Shown here: positions 32,527 through 40,159 of the stretch, in pieces
How the letters are laid out: every line of letters starts with the position of its first letter
Position numbering within the stretch: the stretch's first letter is position 1
Source of the DNA: Umezawaea sp042738955
GTDB taxonomy: Bacteria; Actinomycetota; Actinomycetes; Mycobacteriales; Pseudonocardiaceae
Length of the DNA stretch: 64,000 nucleotides
Direction of reading: 5' to 3'
NCBI RefSeq assembly: GCF_042738955.1
Contig: NZ_JBHYHC010000034.1
Coordinates: 1 to 64,000, forward strand
Notes under the pieces: model-generated
Databases searched by the model: none
Told to the model about the DNA's origin: nothing
The model's input: only the letters and a program-made list of their open reading frames with translations
Made by a program: the position numbers and the translations under genes

Positions 32527-32968
32527 GGCTGGTGACGTTGGCGGTGAGGTGGCGCAGCGAGCCGCGCAGCCGGTCGACCTCCGCCTGCGGGAGGCCCATC
32601 GCCTCGCCGATCGCGGTGGTGATGCCGCTGCTCGCGGTGCGCATCGCCGAGCCTTCTGCCGTCAGGCCGATCTGGACCGAGCGCTCGTCGTCGGCGCGGC
32701 GCTGGCGGGTGATCAGGCCCGCCGCCTCCAGGCGCTTGAGCAGCGGCGTCAGGGTGCCGTAGTCGAGCTGGAGGGTGTCGCCCAGGTCCTTCACGGGCAG
32801 GGAGTCGCGTTCCCAGAGGGCCACCATCACCAGGTACTGCGGGTAGGTCAGGCCCAACTCCTGGAGCAGCGGCCGGTAGGCGGCGGTGACCGCCCTGGAC
32901 GCCGCGTAGAGCGCGAAGCAGAGCAGGTCGTCCACGGCGGACGTGCGGTCTTCCGGTGTCGTGGTCAT
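32519..32968 (-). CDS. MarR-family regulator of the OhrR type
   Basis: 149 aa from the ATG at 32968, preceded by AAGGGG. The N-terminal LLCFALYAASRAVTAAYRPLLQELGLTYPQYLVMVALWE closely follows the OhrR pattern, including the peroxide-reactive Cys at the first helix (here about residue 16) and the Tyr residues that stabilise its thiolate. The winged helix is GDTLQLDYGTLTPLLKRLEAAGLITRQR. OhrR represses organic hydroperoxide genes until its Cys is oxidised. The divergent gene encodes an alpha/beta hydrolase rather than Ohr, and a perfect palindrome between them is a fitting operator. I infer peroxide or electrophile control of both genes. Confidence 0.85.
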   Translation of the reverse strand: MTTTPEDRTSAVDDLLCFALYAASRAVTAAYRPLLQELGLTYPQYLVMVALWERDSLPVKDLGDTLQLDYGTLTPLLKRLEAAGLITRQRRADDERSVQIGLTAEGSAMRTASSGITTAIGEAMGLPQAEVDRLRGSLRHLTANVTSRG

Positions 32969-33026
32969 GGGGCACCCCTTCCAGGTCCTCCCATAATGCC
33001 ACGTACGCCAGTAGTTGGAGCAAAAG

Positions 33027-33044
33027 TAACTTGCACACAAGTTA
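33027..33044. promoter_or_regulatory. Palindromic operator for the OhrR-like regulator
   Basis: TAACTTG, CACA, CAAGTTA: a perfect 7-bp inverted repeat with a 4-nt centre, A/T-rich in a G/C-rich genome, in the 126-bp gap between the divergent regulator and hydrolase genes. Size and symmetry match MarR/OhrR operators. Binding is inferred from position and symmetry. Confidence 0.75.
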
Positions 33045-33094
33045 AACGTCCGCTAGGTTCGGTTCCAGCAGCACCGACCCGAAGGAGAGCGAAG

Positions 33095-33814
33095 ATGAGC
33101 ACCAACCCCACCGTCGTCCTGGTCCACGGCGCGTTCGCGGACGGCTCCAGCTGGGCTCCGGTCGTCGAGCGCCTCCGGGCGCAGGGGATCGAGTCGCTCG
33201 CCGTGAGCAACCCGCTCCGCGGCCTCACCTACGACGGCGACTACGTGGCGAGCGTCGTCAACCAGATCGACGGCCCCGTCGTCCTCGTCGGCCACTCCTA
33301 CGGCGGCCCGGTCATCACGCACGCCGGCTCCAAGGCGGAGAACGTGAAGGGCCTCGTGTTCGTGGCCTCGTTCGGCGTCGACCAGGGCGTCAGCGCGCTC
33401 GGCTCCGTGGAGGGCTTCCCGGAGGTCGAGCTGGGCACCTCGCTCGTGCCGCACCAGTTCCCGACCGCCGAGGGCACGGACACCGAGTTCACGATCCGCC
33501 TCGACGCCTTCTCCAGCGTGTTCGGCGCGGACCTGCCCGCCGAGTTCAACGCCACGGCCGCCGTCAGCCAGCGCCCGGTGGCGCAGGGCGCGCTCGGCGA
33601 GCCGCTGGGCGTCGAGCCGGCGTGGAAGAAGCTGCCGTCGTGGTTCGCCGTCGCGACCGCCGACCACGCCATCGACCCGGACTCCCAGCGCGCCGCCGCG
33701 AAGCGCCTCGGCGCCACGACCATCGAGGTCGAGGGCGGGTCGCACTCCATCGCCGTGTCCCGGCCGGAGGAGGTCACCGCGCTGATCGTCGCCGCCGTGA
33801 CCGCTGTCGCCTAA
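33095..33814 (+). CDS. Alpha/beta hydrolase
   Basis: 239 aa from the ATG at 33095 with GAAGGAGAG upstream. The fold is clear: VVLVHGAFADGSSW (oxyanion loop), nucleophile elbow VLVGHSYGGPVI (Ser about 71), acidic residue region WFAVATADHAIDP, and catalytic His in VEGGSHSIA (about 220). The protein resembles short esterase/haloperoxidase-like hydrolases frequently induced with MarR-type regulators. It is cytosolic, with no signal peptide. Divergent transcription from the OhrR-like gene across a perfect operator suggests induction by organic peroxide or another electrophile. A strong terminator follows. Confidence 0.85.
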   Translation: MSTNPTVVLVHGAFADGSSWAPVVERLRAQGIESLAVSNPLRGLTYDGDYVASVVNQIDGPVVLVGHSYGGPVITHAGSKAENVKGLVFVASFGVDQGVSALGSVEGFPEVELGTSLVPHQFPTAEGTDTEFTIRLDAFSSVFGADLPAEFNATAAVSQRPVAQGALGEPLGVEPAWKKLPSWFAVATADHAIDPDSQRAAAKRLGATTIEVEGGSHSIAVSRPEEVTALIVAAVTAVA

Positions 33815-33821
33815 GAAGCGG

Positions 33822-33854
33822 AAAGGGGGCCCGCCGAGTCTGGCGGGCCCCCTT
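33822..33854. terminator. Bidirectional terminator
   Basis: GGGGGCCCGCC (33825-33835) pairs perfectly with GGCGGGCCCCC (33842-33852) across a 6-nt loop; A residues on the left and T residues on the right extend the stem. It lies between the convergent hydrolase and DUF305 genes and can serve both. Confidence 0.85.
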
Positions 33855-33857
33855 CGC

Positions 33858-34364
33858 TCAGCTCTTGGCCAGCAGAGCCGTCATCTTGTCGATCTCGGCC
33901 GTCTGAGCGGCGAACACGTGCGCCGCGAACTCCTTGACGTCACCGTCGGAGCCCGCCGCGAGCTGCTGGTTCGCCATCTCCAGGGCACCCTTGTGGTGCT
34001 CGATCATCCCGGTCAGCCAGGCGCGGTCGAAGTCCGCGCCCTTCAGACCGGTCAACGCGGCCGTGTCGACCATCCCGGCCATGTCGTGCCCGGCGTGGCC
34101 CGCCTCGACGGGCTCGCCCCACGCCTTGAGCCACCCGGTGAGGGTGTCGATCTCGGGCTGCTGGGCCTTCTCGATGTCCGCCGCCAAGGCCACGACCTCG
34201 GGGTTCGTGGTGCGGCCGTCGACCATCCCCGCCATCTCCACGGCCTGGGCGTGGTGCGGGATCATCTTCTGGGCGAACGCGACGTCGGCGGCGTTGGTCG
34301 AGCCGCAGGCGGTCAGGGTGAGGAGCGCGGCCGTGATGGCCGCGCCGAGGAACGCGGTGCGCAT
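33858..34364 (-). CDS. DUF305 family lipoprotein
   Basis: 168 aa from the ATG at 34364 with AGGA upstream. Signal and lipobox (MRTAFLGAAITAALLTLTACG; Cys20) predict an exported lipoprotein. The two DUF305 half-repeats are evident: FAQKMIPHHAQAVEMAGMV and LTGMIEHHKGALEMANQQL, whose His and Met residues can bind metal; copper binding is known for the CopM member of the family. A His/Met-rich insert AGHAGHDMAGM lies between the halves. The next gene upstream encodes a His-rich small exported protein, a common partner in actinomycetes. A role in metal handling is inferred. Confidence 0.88.
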   Translation of the reverse strand: MRTAFLGAAITAALLTLTACGSTNAADVAFAQKMIPHHAQAVEMAGMVDGRTTNPEVVALAADIEKAQQPEIDTLTGWLKAWGEPVEAGHAGHDMAGMVDTAALTGLKGADFDRAWLTGMIEHHKGALEMANQQLAAGSDGDVKEFAAHVFAAQTAEIDKMTALLAKS

Positions 34365-34414
34365 GGATCCGTCCTGTTCGGAGTAGGTGCTGAGGGGCTG
34401 GGAGCGGGTGGCTC

Positions 34415-34741
34415 CTATAGCCGCAGCACGCACAACCGGGACAGGTCCGGAGGCCGTCGCGGACACTCGCGGGACCAGGTGACGACCGGTGTCGGGGCGG
34501 CGGGCGTGCCCGTCGGGACACCGCCGCGGGCCAGGCGCAGCGCCAGCAGGCCCAGCGCCGTGACCACCAGTCCGACGCACAGGTGCAGGTCGCCGTCGTG
34601 CTCCTGGTGCTCCGGCGGCATCGGATCCACGGTGGACATCTCCACAGTGGAGGCCGCGTGGGCGGGCTCGGGGCTCACGAGCTGGTGCATGGACAGCACG
34701 CCGAAGAGCAGCGCGAGCACCACCAAGCCCCGTGTGAGCAC
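34415..34741 (-). CDS. Small membrane/exported protein, DUF6153-like
   Basis: 108 aa from a GTG. The N-terminal hydrophobic segment (LVVLALLFGVLSMHQL) is followed by AHAASTVEM, an acidic/His stretch (PPEHQEHDGDLHLC), then a second hydrophobic segment (VGLVVTALGLLALRLA) and an Arg/Cys-containing tail. This arrangement matches the small DUF6153 proteins that often sit beside DUF305 genes in actinomycetes. The His and Cys residues could bind metal on the outer face. It lies 50 bp upstream of the DUF305 gene in the same direction, so the two are likely one operon. Function is unknown. Confidence 0.6.
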   Translation of the reverse strand: MLTRGLVVLALLFGVLSMHQLVSPEPAHAASTVEMSTVDPMPPEHQEHDGDLHLCVGLVVTALGLLALRLARGGVPTGTPAAPTPVVTWSRECPRRPPDLSRLCVLRL

Positions 34742-34933
34742 GAGTGGACCTTACCCGCCGAGCAGGTGTGACCTGGGCTACGCGCGTGCCGGGTGGTCAT
34801 CCCCCGACATGTCCCCGCCGATAGCGCGGTCTACGATCCGGTGAGCCACTGGGCGGTCCACGCCGTTCGATGGCGCCCGAACGACGTTGGTCCCACCAAG
34901 GCCACCATGTAGGTGAACAGTGCAGGAGGCACC

Positions 34934-36721
34934 GTGACGGCCGTAGCCCCGCAGCCGATCGCTACGCGTCCTTTCCCGGCGCGCGAAGCGGTCAAGGGTT
35001 CGTTCCTGCTGCGGATGTTCCGCACCACGGACCACAAGCAGATCGGCATTCTCTACCTCGTCACCTCGTTCGCCTTCTTCATGGTGGGCGGCGCGATGGC
35101 CATGCTGATCCGCACCGAGCTGGCTCAGCCTGGAATGCAGTTCTTGTCCAGCGAGCAGTACAACCAGCTGTTCACCATGCACGGCACGGTGATGCTGCTG
35201 CTCTACGCGACCCCGATCGTGTTCGGGTTCGCCAACTTCATCCTGCCGTTGCAGATCGGGTCGCCCGACGTGGCGTTCCCGCGGCTCAACGCCTTCTCGT
35301 ACTGGCTGTACCTGTTCGGCGGCCTGATCGTGATGTCGGGCTTCGTGACGCCCGGCGGCGCCGCCGACTTCGGCTGGTTCGCGTACACCCCGCTGAGCAA
35401 CGCCATCCACTCGCCCGGCGTCGGCGCCGACCTGTGGATCGCGGGCCTGGTCATCGGTGGTCTGGGCACGATCCTCGGCGCGGTGAACATGATCACCACG
35501 GTGGTCTGCCTGCGCGCGCCCGGCATGACGATGTTCCGCATGCCGATCTTCACCTGGAACATCCTGGTGACGAGCATCCTCGTGCTGCTGGCGTTCCCGA
35601 TCCTGACCGCGGCCCTGCTGGGCCTGCTGGCCGACAGGCACCTCGGCGCGCACGTGTTCGACCCGGCCAACGGCGGCGTGATCCTCTGGCAGCACCTCTT
35701 CTGGTTCTTCGGCCACCCGGAGGTCTACATCGTCGCCTTGCCGTTCTTCGGCATCGTGTCGGAGATCTTCCCGGTGTTCAGCCGGAAGCCGGTGTTCGGC
35801 TACAACGGCCTCGTCTACGCGACGCTGGGCATCGCGGCGCTGTCCGTGGCCGTGTGGGCGCACCACATGTACGCCACCGGCGCGGTCCTGCTGCCGTTCT
35901 TCGCGTTCATGACGTTCCTCATCGCGGTCCCGACCGGCGTGAAGTTCTTCAACTGGATCGGCACGATGTGGAAGGGGCAGTTGACCTTCGAGACCCCGAT
36001 GCTGTTCAGCATCGGCTTCATCGTGACGTTCCTCTTCGGTGGTCTGTCCGGCGTCCTGCTGGCCGCCCCGGCGATCGACTTCCACGTCTCGGACACGTAC
36101 TTCGTCGTCGCGCACTTCCACTACGTGCTCTACGGCACCATCGTGTTCGCCACGTTCGCGGGCATCTACTTCTGGTTCCCGAAGATCACCGGCCGGATGC
36201 TCGACGAGCCGCTCGGCAAGCTGCACTTCTGGACCACGTTCCTCGGCTTCCACGCGACGTTCCTCGTCCAGCACTGGCTGGGCAACGAGGGCATGCCGCG
36301 CCGGTACGCCGACTACCTGGCCAGCGACGGCTTCACCACGCTGAACACGATCTCCACGATCGGCGCGTACATCCTCGGCGCCTCGACGCTCCCGTTCATC
36401 TGGAACGTCTTCAAGAGCTACCGGTACGGCGAGGTCGTGACCGTGGACGACCCGTGGGGCTTCGGCAACTCGCTGGAGTGGGCGACCTCCTGCCCGCCGC
36501 CGCGGCACAACTTCACCGAGCTGCCCCGGATCCGCTCCGAGCGCCCGGCGTTCGAGCTGCACTACCCGCACATGATCGAGCGCATCCACAACGAGGCGCA
36601 CGTGACGTTCACCGGCAAGACCATCCCGCACGACAAGGCCACCCCGGCTCTGTCCGAGATGGCGACGAACGTCGTGGAATCCGGTACGGCGGCGGGCGCT
36701 GCCGAGCCCGACCACAAGTAA
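34934..36721 (+). CDS. ctaD: Cytochrome c oxidase subunit I
   Basis: 595 aa from the GTG at 34934, chosen for the AGGAGG site just upstream (an in-frame GTG at 34913 has none). This is the haem-copper oxidase core with about 12 membrane helices. Visible sites: MHGTVM (haem a ligand), FFGHPEVYI (CuB His and the cross-linked Tyr, about 261-265), VWAHHMYATG (two CuB His, about 309) and VVAHFHYVLYG (haem ligands, about 394-396). It reduces O2 to water while pumping protons in the aa3-type branch. As in Mycobacterium (ctaD next to serB2), serB follows, here in the same direction beyond a terminator. Confidence 0.97.
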   Translation: MTAVAPQPIATRPFPAREAVKGSFLLRMFRTTDHKQIGILYLVTSFAFFMVGGAMAMLIRTELAQPGMQFLSSEQYNQLFTMHGTVMLLLYATPIVFGFANFILPLQIGSPDVAFPRLNAFSYWLYLFGGLIVMSGFVTPGGAADFGWFAYTPLSNAIHSPGVGADLWIAGLVIGGLGTILGAVNMITTVVCLRAPGMTMFRMPIFTWNILVTSILVLLAFPILTAALLGLLADRHLGAHVFDPANGGVILWQHLFWFFGHPEVYIVALPFFGIVSEIFPVFSRKPVFGYNGLVYATLGIAALSVAVWAHHMYATGAVLLPFFAFMTFLIAVPTGVKFFNWIGTMWKGQLTFETPMLFSIGFIVTFLFGGLSGVLLAAPAIDFHVSDTYFVVAHFHYVLYGTIVFATFAGIYFWFPKITGRMLDEPLGKLHFWTTFLGFHATFLVQHWLGNEGMPRRYADYLASDGFTTLNTISTIGAYILGASTLPFIWNVFKSYRYGEVVTVDDPWGFGNSLEWATSCPPPRHNFTELPRIRSERPAFELHYPHMIERIHNEAHVTFTGKTIPHDKATPALSEMATNVVESGTAAGAAEPDHK

Positions 36722-36743
36722 CCTGAACGCAGGTTCACCGTCG

Positions 36744-36774
36744 AGCCCCGACAGCCAATCCGGCTGTCGGGGCT
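36744..36774 (+). terminator. Terminator after ctaD
   Basis: AGCCCCGACAGCC (36744-36756) and GGCTGTCGGGGCT (36762-36774) form a perfect 13-bp stem with a 5-nt loop, followed by CTTCG. It lies 23 bp after the ctaD stop and just before serB. Confidence 0.88.
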
Positions 36775-36796
36775 CTTCGCATTCCGGAGGAGTTCA

Positions 36797-38023
36797 GTGA
36801 CCATGGCCAAGGCCACGCCAGTGCTGATCACGGTGACGGGACCGGACAAACCGGGGGTGTCCTCGGTGCTGTTCGCGGTGTTGACGCGCCACGGCGTCGA
36901 CGTGCTCGACGTGGAGCAGGTCGTCATCCGCGGTCGGCTGGTGCTCGGGGTGCTCGTCGAGGCCGACCACGACCCCGAGGGCCTCCAGGAGGCCGTCGAG
37001 CAGGCCATGGCGACGGTGTCCATGCAGGTGGAGATCGAGCTGGGCGCGGACTCGCGGCGGACCGCGCGGCTGGAGTCCAGCCACGTGCTGATCGTGCTGG
37101 GCCGCCCGGTGACCGCGCGGGCGTTCACCGAGGTCGCGCGCAGGCTGGCGTCGCTCGGCGTGAACATCGACGCGATCCGCGGCGTGGCGGACTACCCGGT
37201 GACGGGTCTCGAGCTGCGCGTCTCGGTCGCCGAGGACACCGAGGAGAGCGACGCCCAGCTGAGGTCCGCGCTCGCCGACGTGTCGGTGCGGGTGGGCTTG
37301 GACGTGGCCGTGGAGCGCGCGGGTCTGGCCCGGCGGGCGAAGCGGCTGGTCGTGTTCGACGTCGACTCCACGCTCATCCAGGGCGAGGTGATCGAGATGC
37401 TGGCCGCGCACGTCGGGTGCGAGGACAAGGTCCGCGACATCACCGAGGCCGCCATGCGCGGCGAGCTGGACTTCACCGAGTCGCTGCGCCGCCGCGTGGC
37501 CCTGCTGGAGGGGCTGCGGGAGGAGGTGCTGGACGAGGTCGGCGCGAACCTGGAGCTGACGCCCGGCGCGCGCACGACGGTCCGCACGCTCAAGCGCCTC
37601 GGCTTCCGCTGCGGCGTGGTGTCCGGCGGGTTCACCAGGGTCATCAAGGGCCTGGTCGAGGACCTGGACCTGGACTTCTGCGCGGCGAACGAGCTGGAGA
37701 TCGTGGACGGGAAGCTGACCGGCCGGGTCGTCGGCGAGGTGGTCGACCGGGCGGGCAAGGCCGTGGCGCTGCGCCGGTTCGCCGAGGAGGTCGACGTGCC
37801 GCTCGCGCAGTGCGTGGCGGTCGGCGACGGCGCGAACGACATCGACATGCTCGGCACGGCGGGCCTCGGGGTGGCGTTCAACGCCAAGCCCGCGCTGCGC
37901 GAGGTCGCCGACACGGCGCTGTCGCACCCGTTCCTGGACGCCGTGCTGTTCGTGCTGGGCGTGACCAGGGGCGAGGTGGAGGCCGCCGACGCGGCCGACG
38001 GCCTGGAACTGGTCCGGCCGTGA
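36797..38023 (+). CDS. serB: Phosphoserine phosphatase with two ACT domains
   Basis: 408 aa from the GTG at 36797 (GGAGGAG upstream; an ATG two codons later is also possible). Two N-terminal ACT-like domains span about 1-175 (VLITVTGPDKPGVSS and HVLIVLGRPVTARAF). The HAD phosphatase follows: DVDSTLI (nucleophile Asp about 190), VSGGFT, and GDGANDIDML. It releases serine from O-phosphoserine; in this genome O-phosphoserine is also the expected substrate of CysM encoded at 60.6 kb. The ACT domains probably allow amino-acid feedback. The stop overlaps the next GTG. Confidence 0.95.
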   Translation: MTMAKATPVLITVTGPDKPGVSSVLFAVLTRHGVDVLDVEQVVIRGRLVLGVLVEADHDPEGLQEAVEQAMATVSMQVEIELGADSRRTARLESSHVLIVLGRPVTARAFTEVARRLASLGVNIDAIRGVADYPVTGLELRVSVAEDTEESDAQLRSALADVSVRVGLDVAVERAGLARRAKRLVVFDVDSTLIQGEVIEMLAAHVGCEDKVRDITEAAMRGELDFTESLRRRVALLEGLREEVLDEVGANLELTPGARTTVRTLKRLGFRCGVVSGGFTRVIKGLVEDLDLDFCAANELEIVDGKLTGRVVGEVVDRAGKAVALRRFAEEVDVPLAQCVAVGDGANDIDMLGTAGLGVAFNAKPALREVADTALSHPFLDAVLFVLGVTRGEVEAADAADGLELVRP

Positions 38024-38724
38024 ACGAGGTGCTGGACCTGCTGGTCGGCCGCAGCTACTCGACCGACGAGGAAGACCCCGCGCTGGTGCGCGCGATGCCC
38101 GTGGTGCTGCGCATCGAACGGGCCGAGCCGCCGAGTCGGACGGCGATCCTGGAGGCCGCCGCGGCGGCGGCCATCGCGGTCTGCCTCGACCCGAGGGCCG
38201 AGCCCGAGGGGGAGTGGCACGACGAGGTCGTGACGTGGATCCACGGCCGGATCCGCAAGGTGTCGCGGCGGGCCCGTGGCGCGCACTGGGAGGCCGTGCA
38301 GGCGTTGCCCGGCGTGACGATCTCGGTGGACGGCGCTGAGGCCCGTGCGCTCGTGCCGGGGCTGGTCGTGGCGGCGCCGAAGGAGTTGACGCGGTTGCAG
38401 ATCTCCGGCAGCGAACTGCCGAACGACGAGCCGGGGCCGGTGCCCGCGGACACGCCGGTGCTGTGGCTGAACCCGAAGGTGCCGATGACGGCGGGCAAGG
38501 CCGCGGCGCAGGTCGGCCACGGCACGATGCTGCTCGCGCCGACGCTGTCCGAGGAGCGACTGAAGTCCTGGGCCGCCAACGACTTCCGGACCGCCGTGCG
38601 CACGCCGTCGGTGGAGAAGTGGCAGGCGCTGCTGGACGCGGGCGCGGTGGCGGTGCGGGACGCCGGGTTCACCGAGGTCGAGCCGGGCACGACGACGGTC
38701 GTCGCGGAGTGGCCGGGGGTTTGA
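38020..38724 (+). CDS. Peptidyl-tRNA hydrolase, Pth2-like
   Basis: 234 aa from the GTG overlapping the serB stop. The C-terminal half contains NPKVPMTAGKAAAQVGHGTMLLA (from about 150), which fits the Pth2 active-site segment (Lys-rich strand, then GK-AAQ-H helix), and ends RDAGFTEVEPGTTTVVAEW, the usual Pth2 C-terminus. The N-terminal 120 residues are an actinobacterial extension of unknown role. Pth2 enzymes cleave stalled peptidyl-tRNA; in bacteria with a normal Pth this one is likely accessory. It is coupled to serB and 28 bp before the phospholipase D gene. Confidence 0.75.
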   Translation: MNEVLDLLVGRSYSTDEEDPALVRAMPVVLRIERAEPPSRTAILEAAAAAAIAVCLDPRAEPEGEWHDEVVTWIHGRIRKVSRRARGAHWEAVQALPGVTISVDGAEARALVPGLVVAAPKELTRLQISGSELPNDEPGPVPADTPVLWLNPKVPMTAGKAAAQVGHGTMLLAPTLSEERLKSWAANDFRTAVRTPSVEKWQALLDAGAVAVRDAGFTEVEPGTTTVVAEWPGV

Positions 38725-38752
38725 CCGGTCCGGATCGGGGTAAAGACGAGGT

Positions 38753-40159
38753 GTGGGCCTCTTCGACACGCTCGACGACCGCTTGGGTGACCGGCTGGAG
38801 AGCGTGCTGAGCGCTCACCACGACCGGCGGCTGACGAAGCTCGGCTGGGGCGAGGTGCTCGGATCGGGCGCGACGGGGTGGTTCTCGCCTCGCGCCCCCG
38901 TCCGGCACGGCAACCGCATCCGGGTGCTCCTGGACGGCTCGGAGGCCCTCCCGGTCATCGCCAAGGCGATCGAGGGGGCCAAGTCCCACGTCCACATCGC
39001 GAGCTGGCACGCGAGCCCGCACTTCAAGCTGAGCCGGGAGCCGGGCGAGCCGACGTTCAGCGAACTCCTCACGACCGTGGCGGACCGGGTGCCGGTCCGG
39101 CTGCTGCTGTGGGCGGGTCCGCCGGTGCCGATGTTCGAGCCGACCCGCAAACGCGTGCTGGGCAACCAGAAGGCGTTCACCGAGAACAGCGCGGTGCAGT
39201 GCGTGCTGGACTCCCGTGAACGGTCGATGCACTGCCACCACGAGAAGATCGTGATCATCGACGACGAGATCGCGTTCGTCGGCGGCATCGACTTCACCGA
39301 CCTGGAGGGCGACCGGCACGACAGCCACGAGCACCCGGCGGAGCGGCCGATCGGCTGGCACGACCACAGCTCGCGGCTGGAGGGCCCGGTCGTGGCGGAC
39401 GTGGCCGAGCACTTCCGCAGCCGGTGGACCGAGGTGGCCGGGCAGTCGCTGCCGGAACCCGTGGTGCGGGAGCCGGTCGGGACGTCGTCGGTGCAGGTGG
39501 TGCGGACGGTGCCGGAGCGGAACTACGACTTCGCCCCGCGCGGCGAGTTCAGCATCCTCGACGCGTACCTGCGGGCGCTGCGCAGCGCGGAACGCCTGGT
39601 GTACCTGGAGAACCAGTTCTTCTGGTCGCCGGAGGTCGCCGAGGTCCTGATCGACAAGCTGAAGAACCCGCCGAACGACGACTTCCGCGTGGTGCTGGTG
39701 CTGCCGCGCAAACCGAGCAACGGCTCGGACACCACCAGGGGCCAGCTGGGGCGGTTGCTCGACGCCGACGACGGCGGCCGACGGCTGGTCGCGTCCACGA
39801 TCCACACGCACGACGGCGACCGCACCACGCAGGTGTACGTGCACGCCAAGCTGGGGATCGTCGACGACCGCTGGCTCACCGTGGGGTCGGCGAACCTCAA
39901 CGAGCACTCGCTGTTCAACGACACCGAGGTCAACGTCGTGACCGACGACCCGGCGGTGGCGCGGGAGACGCGGCTGCGGCTGTGGTCGGAGCACCTGCAA
40001 CTGCCGGTGCGGGAGATCGACGGGAACCCGGCCGAGGTGGTCGACCGGATCTGGCGGCCCGCCATGGACGGGCCGGGGCGGTTGACCGAGCTGCCCAGCG
40101 TGTCCCGCCGGGCGGCTCGGTTGCAGGGACCGTTGCGCGGCCTGCTGGTCGACGGTTAG
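38753..40159 (+). CDS. Phospholipase D family protein
   Basis: 468 aa from a GTG at 38753 (a GTG at 38751 is out of frame). Both HKD motifs are present: MHCHHEKIVIIDDEIAFVGGID (about 160-180) and VHAKLGIVDDRWLTVGSANLN (about 363-383). Each supplies a catalytic His, as in eukaryotic-type PLD and related phosphatidyltransferases. VHIASWHASP early on and YLENQFFW before the second motif fit the same family. There is no signal peptide. It could act on phospholipid at the inner membrane face. It is convergent with dinG; the two stop codons overlap by 4 nt. Confidence 0.88.
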   Translation: MGLFDTLDDRLGDRLESVLSAHHDRRLTKLGWGEVLGSGATGWFSPRAPVRHGNRIRVLLDGSEALPVIAKAIEGAKSHVHIASWHASPHFKLSREPGEPTFSELLTTVADRVPVRLLLWAGPPVPMFEPTRKRVLGNQKAFTENSAVQCVLDSRERSMHCHHEKIVIIDDEIAFVGGIDFTDLEGDRHDSHEHPAERPIGWHDHSSRLEGPVVADVAEHFRSRWTEVAGQSLPEPVVREPVGTSSVQVVRTVPERNYDFAPRGEFSILDAYLRALRSAERLVYLENQFFWSPEVAEVLIDKLKNPPNDDFRVVLVLPRKPSNGSDTTRGQLGRLLDADDGGRRLVASTIHTHDGDRTTQVYVHAKLGIVDDRWLTVGSANLNEHSLFNDTEVNVVTDDPAVARETRLRLWSEHLQLPVREIDGNPAEVVDRIWRPAMDGPGRLTELPSVSRRAARLQGPLRGLLVDG

